57,299 bases of DNA from Sphingomonas sp. RIT328 (GTDB lineage Bacteria; Pseudomonadota; Alphaproteobacteria; Sphingomonadales; Sphingomonadaceae): positions 1 to 57,299 of the forward strand of contig NZ_JFYV01000024.1 of the NCBI RefSeq assembly GCF_000632225.1. Direction: 5' to 3'. The position numbers and the translations under genes are program-made. This document shows positions 35,155-43,502 of this stretch, piece after piece. How positions within the stretch are numbered: the stretch's first letter is position 1; each line of letters begins with the position of its first letter. The notes beneath the pieces are model-generated. The model was not told the DNA's origin and searched no databases. It saw only the letters and a list, made by a program, of their open reading frames with translations.

Positions 35155-35280
35155 CTATTTCCGAATCGTCACCATCCCAACTGGATTGTCCTTGGTCGAT
35201 GCGTTGGCTGCGATCGTCTTCACCTTCTCTGCCTTAGGCTTGCGAACTTCCTTGTTCGATTTGCGCTGGCTTTTGGCCAT
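35155..35280 (-). CDS. 41-residue basic sphingomonad protein
   Basis: From ATG 35280 with AAAGGA upstream: MAKSQRKSNKEVRKPKAEKV, then KTIAANAST. A Lys/Arg-rich, likely nucleic-acid-binding peptide of a type common in sphingomonads (MAK-Q-KSNKE-RKPK). It is missed by ORF length cut-offs. Role unknown. Confidence 0.65.
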   Translation of the reverse strand: MAKSQRKSNKEVRKPKAEKVKTIAANASTKDNPVGMVTIRK

Positions 35281-35418
35281 CGTCATCATCCTTTAGGGCG
35301 AAACGCCCTTTTCGTTGATACACCGTTCCACCGGAATCACGGCATTGCATCTGACATGCGCGAATGAAGGCTGCCGAAACTCTGCGTGAGACGTTGAGCA
35401 GTGGAACAGGAGAACGTC

Positions 35419-35643
35419 ATGCCCGACGAAAAGCATATTGCTAGCGGCGCTAGCTCCGACAGCCGCGGCGAAACGATCGACAAGACGACAGCGCCGCAAG
35501 CTGAAAGCAGCACGTCAGCCGCCAACGACGATAACGGCAAGGGGCAGAGTGATACCGGCCGCGCAGATCAGACCGATGACAAGGCCTTCCGTATCGATGA
35601 GGCTGCGCACGACGCCTTCGATCCGGACGAGGAACAAGCATAG
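35419..35643 (+). CDS. Small acidic, disordered protein
   Basis: 74 residues from ATG 35419 with CAGGAGA upstream. Rich in Ser, Asp, Glu, Thr and Gln, with no hydrophobic core: PDEKHIASGASSDSRGE ... DDKAFRIDEAAHDAFDPDEE. Probably intrinsically disordered. Such small hydrophilic proteins are often stress-induced in alphaproteobacteria, but that is only an analogy. Confidence 0.55.
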   Translation: MPDEKHIASGASSDSRGETIDKTTAPQAESSTSAANDDNGKGQSDTGRADQTDDKAFRIDEAAHDAFDPDEEQA

Positions 35644-35797
35644 TCGTCGATGACACCGGACGATAGGTTCGTACTGACGATGTGGCATAACGCAAAGCCA
35701 CTTGCCGAGGTTCTTTGTTTTGCATTCTAAAAGGGCATAACGCCCGGACATTGATCTTCAGAAACCCATAATTCTACATGCCGCACGGGAGCACAGG

Positions 35798-35897
35798 GTG
35801 GTTACGATGCTGCGCTTCAATGATAGTCAAACACTGGCGGATGAAGCGTGGCGCAAGCTCCACCCTGAAGGGACACCTACTTCCGACCAGCGTCGAC
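35798..35897 (+). pseudogene. Small ORF truncated by IS insertion
   Basis: From GTG 35798 or ATG 35807: VTMLRFNDSQTLADEAWRKL, then HPEGTPTSDQR, running straight into the left end of the IS3-family element at 35898. The right flank after 37136 could restore a short in-frame tail (LQGVGHL, stop). Family not recognised. Confidence 0.3.
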
Positions 35898-35952
35898 TGA
35901 GCTGCTGCCGGTTTCGTGGACACCGAGATAGGGTGTTTTTCGGAACCGGAGG

Positions 35953-36249
35953 ATGGAGATGCAACGACGAAAGTTCAGCCGTGAGTTCAAGCTCGAGGTG
36001 GTGAAGCTGGTTCGGGAACGCGGGGTATCTGTATCGCAGGCCGCACGCGATTTGGACCTGCACGAGAACGTGCTGCGCAAATGGGTGCGGGAGCAGGCGG
36101 CGGAACCGGGGTCGGCGTTTCCTGGGCATGGCGTGATGAGACCGGAGCAGCAGGAGATTGAGCGGCTGCGCCGCGAGTTGGCCAGAATGAAGGCGGAGCG
36201 CGACATCTTAAAAAAAGCGGCGGCCTACTTCGCCAGGGACTCGATATGA
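35953..36249 (+). CDS. IS3-family transposase orfA
   Basis: 98 residues. HTH_Tnp_1 domain: RRKFSREFKLEVVKLVRERG, VSVSQAARDLDLHENVLRKW, then a coiled-coil QQEIERLRRELARMKAERDI and LKKAAAYFA, diagnostic of the IS3/IS51-like orfA. Overlaps orfB by 4 bases. Confidence 0.92.
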   Translation: MEMQRRKFSREFKLEVVKLVRERGVSVSQAARDLDLHENVLRKWVREQAAEPGSAFPGHGVMRPEQQEIERLRRELARMKAERDILKKAAAYFARDSI

Positions 36250-37106
36250 GGTTCGAGTTCATCGCGAAGCAGCGGGGGACCTGGCCCGTATCGTGGATCT
36301 GCGAAGCGCTCGGTGTTTCGCGCAGTGGCTTTCACGCCTGGCTGGTTCGGGCACCCAGTGCCCGTGCCCGGAGCGACGAGGAGTTCGGCGCCAAGGTGCG
36401 CGCCAGTTTCATCTCCAGCTATCGGACGTACGGTGCGCGCCGGGTCTGGCACGATCTTCTGGCCGAAGGCCTGTCATGTGGTCTTCATCGCATCGAGCGG
36501 CTGATGCGTGTTCAAGGCCTGAAGGCGCGTCCGCGGCGCCGTGGGCTGCCGAAAGACGATGGCCTGCGCTCCATCATCGCCGGCAACCTCCTCGACCGCC
36601 AGTTCACGGCCGAGGCGCCAAACCAGAAGTGGATCGCCGACTTCACCTACATCTGGACCGCGGAAGGGTGGCTATACGTCGCCGTCGTCATCGACCTGTT
36701 CTCGCGCCGGGTCGTTGGCTGGTCAATGAGCGACACCATGGCCGCCCAGCTCGTCACCGACGCGCTGATGATGGCGATCTGGCGGCGCGGAAAGCCCGAC
36801 GCCCTGCTGCACCACTCAGACCAGGGCAGCCAATATACGAGCGAGAAGTTCCAGCGGCTGATGGCCGAAAACGGCGTGACCTGCTCGATGAGCCGGTCGG
36901 GCAACGTCTGGGACAACGCAGCGATGGAGAGCTTCTTCTCCTCGCTCAAGACCGAGCGGGTCGGACGTAAAACCTACCGCACGCGCAATCACGCAAAGGC
37001 AGACGTGTTCGACTACATCGAGCGCTTCTATAATCCGATGCGACGCCACTCGACCCTGGGCTATCTCAGCCCCATGGACTTCGAGCGGCAAGCGCAGGTA
37101 GCTTAA
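36246..37106 (+). CDS. IS3-family transposase orfB
   Basis: 286 residues. An HTH_21-like N-terminal region (SWICEALGVSRSGFHAWL, YGARRVWHDLLAEGLSCG) precedes the rve integrase core with Asp in KWIADFTYIWT, Asp in LLHHSDQGSQYTS and Glu in NAAMESFFSSLKTE (D,D,E). The C-terminus YNPMRRHSTLGYLSPMDFE is family-typical. It is probably made as an orfAB frameshift fusion. Confidence 0.93.
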   Translation: MRFEFIAKQRGTWPVSWICEALGVSRSGFHAWLVRAPSARARSDEEFGAKVRASFISSYRTYGARRVWHDLLAEGLSCGLHRIERLMRVQGLKARPRRRGLPKDDGLRSIIAGNLLDRQFTAEAPNQKWIADFTYIWTAEGWLYVAVVIDLFSRRVVGWSMSDTMAAQLVTDALMMAIWRRGKPDALLHHSDQGSQYTSEKFQRLMAENGVTCSMSRSGNVWDNAAMESFFSSLKTERVGRKTYRTRNHAKADVFDYIERFYNPMRRHSTLGYLSPMDFERQAQVA

Positions 37107-37136
37107 CCTCGTGTCCACGAAACCGGCAGCAGCTCA

Positions 37137-37732
37137 CTCCAAGGCGTCGGTCACCTCTGAATGACCTTTGTAGTAGCGTCGTCGCCGTCGCAGGCAAGGT
37201 GGGCCGAGCTGGAAATGGGCATGCCCGCGGTTTGGGGCTGGTTCAGGCTTGCTCAACGAATGACGCGATGGGCCCATTCGACGAAGGTGTCTCCCCCGAG
37301 CGCGAGCGCTATTGAGCGAAAGCTGCCGCCCTCCCCTTCGCGGCGATGACCCAGAAACCGTCATTCCAGGTACCCTGCCCGCCCCCCGTTCTTTGCCATT
37401 CGTTCACGTCGCGATTGCGGGTCACAAGGACTTTGCTGGCCAATTGCCTGTGAGGCGTTGGGCGCGATTGGAATGGTCGCTTTCGGAAGGGGTCCTTGAA
37501 TGTCACCGGCCGGCTAAATTGGTGCTTTCAGGTATAATTGATCGGGTGGCGGCCATGCCCGGCTCGACCCATATCCGGTCGTTGGCGAAGTATTTGCCCC
37601 GCCCCAACTTCGGCCATTTGTTCATCTCGAGTAAGCGTCCAATCTCACCGGTGAGGGCAAGTCGGCGAGATATGGGTATCTCAAGCCACTCATGGGGTCA
37701 TCCGGGGGCGGCAGTCGGCAGATTCAATTTGA
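37137..37732. repeat. Repeat-rich stretch (copies 11 and 12)
   Basis: Copy 11: GACCCAGAAACCGTCATTCC at 37348-37367, box 2 GCCATTCGTTCACGTCGCG at 37395-37413, and inverted box GGAATGGTCGCTTTCGG at 37470-37486. Copy 12: GACCCATATCCGGTCGTTG at 37566-37584 with box 2 (TTCGGCCATTTGTTCATCTC) at 37609. No gene is supported. Confidence 0.7.
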
Positions 37733-38491
37733 TCAGAGGCCGAGTAGGCGCCGATGTTCCGCCTCGGCGAACCCGTAGGTGTCGCCGGCGAGCCTCAGCA
37801 GCCGCTCGCGATCACGCACGATCACGCGCCCGCGCACGGACCGGACAGCCTCATCCTCTTCGAGCTTGTGCAGTGCGTCGGTCACGCTGCTACGGCGGAC
37901 GCCGAGCATGAGCCTGAACTCCTCGTGCGTCATGCAGATGTCGTCCTCCTGCACACGATCGTGGTAGAGCAGGATCCATCGCGCCATCCGCCGCTCGATC
38001 GAATGCGCGAGCGACGAGACGATCGTCCTAGACATTTGAATCATGACCACGTCGACGAAACGGAGCAGAACGGTTCGGATCGCCGGACGGTCGGCCAGTA
38101 TCTCGTTCAACGCCGCAGCCGACAGCCGCATCGCCGTGCCGTGTTCGGCCCTCATCACCACGTCATGCGACCAACGCTCGTTGCCAAGCAGCAACTGCCA
38201 ACCGATGAACCCTTCGCTGCCGACCAGCGCGACTGCGTAGCGGCGGTCACCCTCGAGCGAGTCAAGTATTGCAGCGATACCGGTCAACGGGAAGCAGATG
38301 CTGTCGGCCGCATCGCCAGCGCGTGCGATCATGTCGCCATTGCGAAACGGTACCGGTTCCAGATGCGGCGCAAGGGCGGCGCGGTCAGCGTCATTCAAGA
38401 GACGCAGCAGCCCATTCGCCTCCCAGGGCAACGCGTTAGACCTGCGCGTCTCATCCACGATCGAAGCCTGATCATCCATGCCGCCGCCCAT
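37733..38491 (-). CDS. Crp/Fnr family transcriptional regulator
   Basis: 252 residues (ATG at 38479 also possible). The N-terminal cyclic-nucleotide-like beta barrel (about 30-140) has VPFRNGDMIARAGDAADSIC, FPLTGIAAILDS and LVGSEGFIGW, and lacks Fnr-type N-terminal cysteines. The dimer helix and HTH_Crp (about 155-240) contain HEEFRLMLGVRRSSVTDALH. Divergent from the TTG-started esterase at 38591, at the head of the long detoxification gene run, which it may control. Confidence 0.88.
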   Translation of the reverse strand: MGGGMDDQASIVDETRRSNALPWEANGLLRLLNDADRAALAPHLEPVPFRNGDMIARAGDAADSICFPLTGIAAILDSLEGDRRYAVALVGSEGFIGWQLLLGNERWSHDVVMRAEHGTAMRLSAAALNEILADRPAIRTVLLRFVDVVMIQMSRTIVSSLAHSIERRMARWILLYHDRVQEDDICMTHEEFRLMLGVRRSSVTDALHKLEEDEAVRSVRGRVIVRDRERLLRLAGDTYGFAEAEHRRLLGL

Positions 38492-38527
38492 ACTCCCGAA
38501 TTTCGCTGCCCAAACGCTTGCGTCTAC

Positions 38528-38540
38528 TTTCGTACCGAAA
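38528..38540. promoter_or_regulatory. Candidate operator in the Crp/esterase gap
   Basis: TTTCG-TAC-CGAAA is a perfect 5-bp inverted repeat 37 bases upstream of the regulator start and 50 before the esterase start. Confidence 0.35.
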
Positions 38541-38590
38541 CGCCGAAGCGCGCTCGATGGTTGAGAAACGGATAGTTACAGGAGGGATTT

Positions 38591-39685
38591 TTGCTCAAAA
38601 CCATTTCCATGCTGATCGCCGCGTCGACGGCGATCGCAGGCGTTCCGGCTCTCGCCCAGTCAGCCCGCTCGGTCACGGCCCCTCCTCCGCCACCTCCGCC
38701 CCCGACATCCGTGCAGCCCCCGAAAGCCGCACCCGACATGCAGTCGGTCCTGGACGCGCTTGCGTCGCTCGGCGGGAAGCCGATCGAGACGCTCACGCCG
38801 GCCGAAGCCCGGATGCAGCCCTCGGCTGCGGACGGAGCCAAAGCGGCGATGCAGAGGAAGGGTATGTCGACGGCGCCTGATCCGTCGGTAACGACGAAGG
38901 ACCTGCCGTACGGCAGCGACCCCAAGCAATTCGCGCGCATCTACAAGCCGGCCGGTGCACCCGCCGGTGGCAAGGCCATGCCGGTCATCGTTTACTACCA
39001 TGGCGGCGGCTGGGTCATCGCCGACGTCGACACCTACGATGCTGCGCCGCGGGCCATGGCGAAGGCGCTGAGCGCCATCGTCGTCTCGGTCGAATACCGC
39101 CATGCGCCCGAGTTCAAGTTCCCGGCGCAGCATGACGATGCGGCCGCTGCCTATCGCTGGACGCTCCAGAATGCGGCAAGCTGGGGTGGCGACCCTGCAC
39201 GGATCGCGACGGTCGGCGAGAGTGCCGGCGGCAATCTTGCGGTCGCGACCGCGATCTACGCGCGGGACAACGGCCTGACGGTGCCGCGGCACATCGTGTC
39301 GGTCTATCCGATCGCGAACAGCAGTATGACGCTTCCCTCGCGGCGGGACTCGGCGAACGCCAAGCCGCTCAACACTGCGATGCTGCCGTGGTTCGGCTAT
39401 TACTATCAGACGAGCAAGGCCGATGCGCAGGATCCGCGTCTCAACCTGGTCGCCTCGAACCTGCGTGGTCTGCCGCCGACGACGATCATCAACGCGCAGA
39501 TCGATCCGCTCCGCTCGGATGGCGAAACGCTGGCGGCCGCGATGCGGGCGGCCGGCGACAAGGTCGAGCAGAAGACCTTCCCGGGCGTCACCCATGAGTT
39601 CTTCGGCATGGCCAATGTCGTTGGCGGCGCCAAGCAGGCGAACGACCTCGCTGTAGCGCGGCTCAAAGCAGCGCTGGCGCGTTGA
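38591..39685 (+). CDS. Exported alpha/beta-hydrolase esterase, HSL family
   Basis: 364 residues from TTG 38591, preferred over ATG 38609 because AGGAGGG is 5-10 bases upstream. The signal peptide MLIAASTAIAGVPALAQS is followed by a proline-rich linker. Hormone-sensitive-lipase motifs are YYHGGGWV (oxyanion hole), VGESAGGN with the nucleophile Ser, the Asp region INAQIDPLRSDGE, and the catalytic His in GVTHEFFGM. It hydrolyses short acyl esters in the periplasm. First gene of the run to 46558. A terminator-like hairpin follows. Confidence 0.9.
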   Translation: MLKTISMLIAASTAIAGVPALAQSARSVTAPPPPPPPPTSVQPPKAAPDMQSVLDALASLGGKPIETLTPAEARMQPSAADGAKAAMQRKGMSTAPDPSVTTKDLPYGSDPKQFARIYKPAGAPAGGKAMPVIVYYHGGGWVIADVDTYDAAPRAMAKALSAIVVSVEYRHAPEFKFPAQHDDAAAAYRWTLQNAASWGGDPARIATVGESAGGNLAVATAIYARDNGLTVPRHIVSVYPIANSSMTLPSRRDSANAKPLNTAMLPWFGYYYQTSKADAQDPRLNLVASNLRGLPPTTIINAQIDPLRSDGETLAAAMRAAGDKVEQKTFPGVTHEFFGMANVVGGAKQANDLAVARLKAALAR

Positions 39686-39693
39686 TCGATATG

Positions 39694-39717
39694 GAAGGGC
39701 GGCGACTGCCGCCCTTC
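39694..39717. terminator. Intrinsic-terminator-like hairpin
   Basis: GAAGGGCGGC, GACT loop, GCCGCCCTTC (perfect 10-bp arms), followed by TCCCCTTTC. It separates the esterase from the catalase-like gene, so the latter may have a separate promoter or partial readthrough. Confidence 0.7.
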
Positions 39718-39744
39718 TCCCCTTTCAAAACACGAGGCCGTGCC

Positions 39745-40827
39745 ATGACCGGTTCACCCGTCCGCTATTCACCCGACGTCGAACAGAGGCAGTCCGACGA
39801 GGCCGACACCATCCAGCAGCTCAACGAGGCGTTCGACGTCATCCTGGAGCGAACGGCGGAGGATTACGGCCATGCGGTCCGCTCCGTGCATGCCAAGGCG
39901 CATGGCGTCTTGAAGGGCGAACTCGTCATCGACGATGCCCTGCCGCATGAGCTGGCGCAGGGAGCGTTCGCCTCTCCCGGCACCCATGAGGCGCTCATCC
40001 GCATCTCGACCAATGCCGGCGACATCTTGCGCGACGGCATCAGCCTGCCACGGGGTCTCGCGATCAAGGTTCTCAATGTCCAGGGCGAGCGTCTTCCGGG
40101 TGCCGATGGAACGGCACAGGATTTCGTCACCAATAACGGCAAGGTGTTCGTGGCGAAGGACGCCAAAACCTTCCTCGGCAACGTCAAGATGCTGGCCAAG
40201 ACAACCGACCGCATGGAGGGCGTGAAGGAGGTACTCTCGACCACATTGCGGGGCGTACACAAAGCGCTGGAAGCGGTCGGGCTTTCCAGTCCAACTGTCG
40301 ACACGCTGGGGGGTACGCCCAACGCCGATCCACTGGGCGAAACCTACAATTCGGTCACGCCATATCGCTGGGGCGATTACATCGCCAAGTATCGCCTCGT
40401 ACCGATCGCGTCCGATCAGGTCGCGCTCACCGGGCGCACCGTCGAAGCGGCAGATCGCCCGGATGCGATCCGTGAGGATGTGCGTGTCGAGATGGCCCGG
40501 CTCGATGCGGAATGGGAATTCCAGGTCCAGCTTTGCAACGACCTCGAAAAGCAGCCGATCGAAGACCCCACGGTCGAATGGGACGAGGAGGTCTCGCCGT
40601 TCCAGCGCGTCGCCGTGTTGCGCGTACCGGCGCAGGATAGCTGGAATCCGGCCCAGGTGCGCAAGATCGATGAGGAAACACGCTTCAGCATCTGGACCGG
40701 GCTCGCGGCACATCGGCCGCTCGGCAACGTCAACCGTGCGCGCAACGAGACCTACCGTCACTCCGCGGACTTCAGGGCGCGCGTGAACGGCTGCCCCTAT
40801 CACGAGCCGACCAGCGCAAACGCCTGA
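39745..40827 (+). CDS. Catalase-fold heme protein, copy 1
   Basis: 360 residues from ATG 39745. Catalase-like core without the long arms of true catalases: a distal His in SVHAKAHGVLKGEL, RISTNAGDI, SLPRGLAIKVLNV, a distal Asn in QDFVTNNGKVF, and near the C-terminus HRPLGNVNRARNETYRHS, where R-x3-Y matches the proximal heme-ligand signature. Such proteins belong to the catalase-related/AOS-like group and use H2O2 or organic hydroperoxides. Paralogous to the gene at 44630 in the same run. Confidence 0.82.
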   Translation: MTGSPVRYSPDVEQRQSDEADTIQQLNEAFDVILERTAEDYGHAVRSVHAKAHGVLKGELVIDDALPHELAQGAFASPGTHEALIRISTNAGDILRDGISLPRGLAIKVLNVQGERLPGADGTAQDFVTNNGKVFVAKDAKTFLGNVKMLAKTTDRMEGVKEVLSTTLRGVHKALEAVGLSSPTVDTLGGTPNADPLGETYNSVTPYRWGDYIAKYRLVPIASDQVALTGRTVEAADRPDAIREDVRVEMARLDAEWEFQVQLCNDLEKQPIEDPTVEWDEEVSPFQRVAVLRVPAQDSWNPAQVRKIDEETRFSIWTGLAAHRPLGNVNRARNETYRHSADFRARVNGCPYHEPTSANA

Positions 40828-40852
40828 TTAATCGAAACAAGGAATACGCAGG

Positions 40853-41959
40853 ATGACCAAGGCCCTCGGCTACGCCGCCAAGCATTCGTTCAGCCGCCTG
40901 AAGCCCCTCGAGTTCGATCGCCCCGAGCCGAAGGCCAACGAGGTGCAGATAGACGTCCTCTATTGCGGCGTCTGCCATTCCGACATTCACCAGGTCGAGA
41001 ACGACTGGGGCAATACGGTCTATCCCTGCATGCCGGGCCATGAGATCATTGGCCGCGTCTCGGCTGCCGGTGCGAGCGTTTCGCGGCACAAGGTCGGCGA
41101 CCTCGTCGGGGTCGGCTGCATGATCGACAGCTGCCGGCAGTGCGAGCCCTGCCGCGAGGGCGACGAGCATCATTGCGAAGGGCATAACAGCTGGCTGGCG
41201 ACCTACAACGGCCCGATGAAGCCCGCCGCGCAGACCGAGGACGGGGTCAACACCTACGCCGAGGACAACACCTATGGCGGCTATTCGAACGTCATCGTGG
41301 TTCCGGAGGATTTCGTCCTGAAGGTGCCCGAAAGCTTGCCGATCGAAGCGGCGGCGCCGATCCTGTGCGCCGGCGTCACCACCTATTCGCCGCTCAAGCA
41401 CTGGGGCGTGAAGGCGGGCGACAAGGTCGGCATCGTCGGCCTGGGTGGGCTGGGCCACATGGCGGTGAAGCTTGCGGTCGCGATGGGCGCCGATGTCACG
41501 GTGTTCACGACCGACAAGGACAAGGTCGAGCCGGGCAAGGCGCTGGGCGCCAGCCGGGTCGTGATCGAGGGCGACAAGGACGCCTACAAGGAACTTGAGC
41601 TCAGCTTCGACTTCATCCTTTCGACCATCCCGGAAAAGCACAAAGTCGACCCGTTCATCACGCTCCTGAAGCGCAATGCGACCTATTGCGCGGTCGGTGC
41701 GCTCGATCAGATCCCCGGCTACAATAACCAGGAACTCATCATGCACCGCCGGACGCTGGCGGGCTCGCTGATCGGGTCGATCGCCGAGACGCAGGAGGTG
41801 CTCGACTTCTGCGCCGAGAAGGGCGTCGCGCCCGACGTCCAGTTGATCGACATCCAGGACGTCAATGCGGCCTACAAGAAGGTCAAAAACGAGGACGTGC
41901 GGTTCCGCTATGTCATCGACATGGCCAGTTTGAAGCGTGAGATGGACGAGGCCGCCTGA
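40853..41959 (+). CDS. Zinc-dependent NADP alcohol dehydrogenase (CAD/YahK type)
   Basis: 368 residues. Catalytic zinc site CGVCHSDIHQ (about 38-47) and GHEIIGRV; structural zinc CMIDSCRQCEPCREGDEHHC; Rossmann GIVGLGGLGHMAVKLA, followed by VTVFTTDKDK. The layout matches YahK/cinnamyl alcohol dehydrogenase MDRs that reduce a broad range of aldehydes with NADPH. The stop overlaps the following AhpD-like gene by 1 base (41959). Probably detoxifies aldehydes. Confidence 0.9.
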   Translation: MTKALGYAAKHSFSRLKPLEFDRPEPKANEVQIDVLYCGVCHSDIHQVENDWGNTVYPCMPGHEIIGRVSAAGASVSRHKVGDLVGVGCMIDSCRQCEPCREGDEHHCEGHNSWLATYNGPMKPAAQTEDGVNTYAEDNTYGGYSNVIVVPEDFVLKVPESLPIEAAAPILCAGVTTYSPLKHWGVKAGDKVGIVGLGGLGHMAVKLAVAMGADVTVFTTDKDKVEPGKALGASRVVIEGDKDAYKELELSFDFILSTIPEKHKVDPFITLLKRNATYCAVGALDQIPGYNNQELIMHRRTLAGSLIGSIAETQEVLDFCAEKGVAPDVQLIDIQDVNAAYKKVKNEDVRFRYVIDMASLKREMDEAA

Positions 41960-42573
41960 TGCGCGCGCCTCCATTTCCTCCGGCAGACATGCCGGAGGAT
42001 CTCCGCTCGCTGCACGATGAGATGAGCGGATACATCGCCGAGCACCTCAAGGGGTTCGTGTCCCGTCGGACCGATGGCGCGCTCATCGGACCATTCGCAC
42101 CGATGCTCCGTTTTCCGGCATTCGGTCGCGCCGCCTGGATCTACACAAAGGCGCTGATCGACAATGCGAACCTTCCCAAGGCAGCGCACGAGGTCGCGAT
42201 CCTCGCCACCGGCGCGGCTATGAATTCCCGTTATGAACTTTACGCGCACGAACGGGTCGGCGAGGCCGCCGGGCTGTCGAACGAGAAGATTGCCACGATC
42301 GCAGCAGGCCAGCGGCCCGCCGATCTCACCGAAGAAGAACAGGCCGCCTATGACGTGGCTGTGACCTTGGCCGGCGGACGCCAGTTACCCGCCTCTACTT
42401 ATGGTCGCGCCGTTCGCGCGTTCGGCGAAGATCAGACCGCAGAGCTGATCTACCTCGTCGGGGGTTATTGCCTCGTGTCGCTGCTGCTCAACGCATACGA
42501 CATGTCCGTGCCCGGCCGCGAGGAGGGCTTGTGCGACGACGCCCGAGAGGAAGCGGCCGGGGACCGATCGTGA
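41959..42573 (+). CDS. Carboxymuconolactone decarboxylase (AhpD-like) family protein
   Basis: 204 residues. The helical AhpD fold contains FPAFGRAAWIYTKALIDN, HEVAILATGAAMNSRYELYA HERVG, with Asn/Ser where AhpD has its CxxC pair, and ELIYLVGGYCLVSLLLNAYD. Lack of the redox CxxC argues against alkylhydroperoxidase activity. It resembles the CMD proteins often coupled to ADH/peroxidase genes. The stop overlaps the alpha/beta-hydrolase GTG start. Confidence 0.85.
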   Translation: MRAPPFPPADMPEDLRSLHDEMSGYIAEHLKGFVSRRTDGALIGPFAPMLRFPAFGRAAWIYTKALIDNANLPKAAHEVAILATGAAMNSRYELYAHERVGEAAGLSNEKIATIAAGQRPADLTEEEQAAYDVAVTLAGGRQLPASTYGRAVRAFGEDQTAELIYLVGGYCLVSLLLNAYDMSVPGREEGLCDDAREEAAGDRS

Positions 42574-43502
42574 GCGGTGACCAAGGTTTGGCATACTTTG
42601 CGACCGACACGCTCGACATCGTTTATCGCGACCAGGGCCCGCGGGACGGTACGGTAGTCGTGTTGCTCCATGGCTGGCCGGACGATGCCTCGACATGGGA
42701 GCATGTCAAAGGACGCCTGAACGAGGCTGGCCTGCGTACGATCGTCCCGACGCTTCGTGGCTTTGGGGCGACGCGGTTTCGGGACGATGCATCGCCCCGG
42801 ACCGGTAATAGCGCGATCCATGCAATGGACGTGGTCGCGCTGCTTGACGGCTTGGAGATCGACCGGTTCATGGTGGCCGGTCACGATTGGGGATCGAACA
42901 TCGCTGAAGCGCTTGCGGTAGGCTGGCCAGAGCGGGTGGAACGGCTGGCGATGCTGTCGACCCCGCCCCGGCTCGGCGGCATGGCGAATCCGCCCTTCGA
43001 GCAGACCCAGCGGCAATGGTATCACTGGTTTATGGCGACCGCGCGCGGGGCGGAGGCGGTCCGTGCAGACCGCCGCGGCTTCGCCCATCTCCACTGGGTC
43101 AATTGGTCGCCGCCTGGCTGGTTTGACGAAGCAACGTTCGCTCGTATCGCGCGGTCGTTCGACAATCCCGACTGGGTCGACGTGACGCTCCATAGCTATC
43201 GTTCCCGGTGGGATGAAGCGGCGCCCGACCCGGGCAGTGCATGGCTGGAGGAGAAGGTGAAAGCGGCTCAGACGCTGTCGCTGCCAACGCTTTACCTCCA
43301 TGGAGATGCGGATGGTGTAAATCCGCCCTCTACAGCTGAGGACGTCCCCTCGAAGTTCGCCGGCCCGTTCGCGGCCGTCACGCTGGCAAGCGTGGGTCAC
43401 TTCCCGCAGCGCGAGAACCCGGAGGCGGTCGTCCGCCACCTTCTTACCCTCTTTACCGGCGACCCCGCCGTGCTCACCGATACGATCGACAGGAGCCTGA
43501 CC
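42570..43502 (+). CDS. Alpha/beta hydrolase, epoxide-hydrolase-like (no own stop)
   Basis: Start GTG 42570 overlapping the previous stop (GTGA). About 311 residues: LLHGWPDDASTWEHV (HGxP oxyanion loop), LRGFGATRF, AGHDWGSNIAEALA with the nucleophile Asp of epoxide or haloalkane hydrolases, LYLHGDADG, and the His in VGHFPQREN. The frame has no stop at the natural domain end (LLTLFTGDPA, about 43463) but runs through 43503 into the MRJP-like gene, ending at 44618. I treat 42570-43502 as the hydrolase part of a read-through ORF. Confidence 0.8.

Larger units (their letters stand above)
35898..37136 (+). mobile_element. IS3-family insertion sequence, intact
   Basis: 1239 bp. Ends are a near-perfect inverted repeat: TGAGCTGCTGCCGGTTTCGT followed by GGACAC at 35898, and its exact complement ending at 37136. 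It carries orfA and orfB with a 4-base ATGA overlap. Both ORFs are open and the DDE residues present, so it may be active. The 3- to 4-base flanks (..GAC / CTC..) do not match, so no target duplication is visible. Confidence 0.92.

Noticed and set aside
15093..37136. Composite transposon bounded by the two IS3-family elements
   Set aside because: The two elements belong to different subgroups with different ends, and the interval holds ordinary chromosomal operons.
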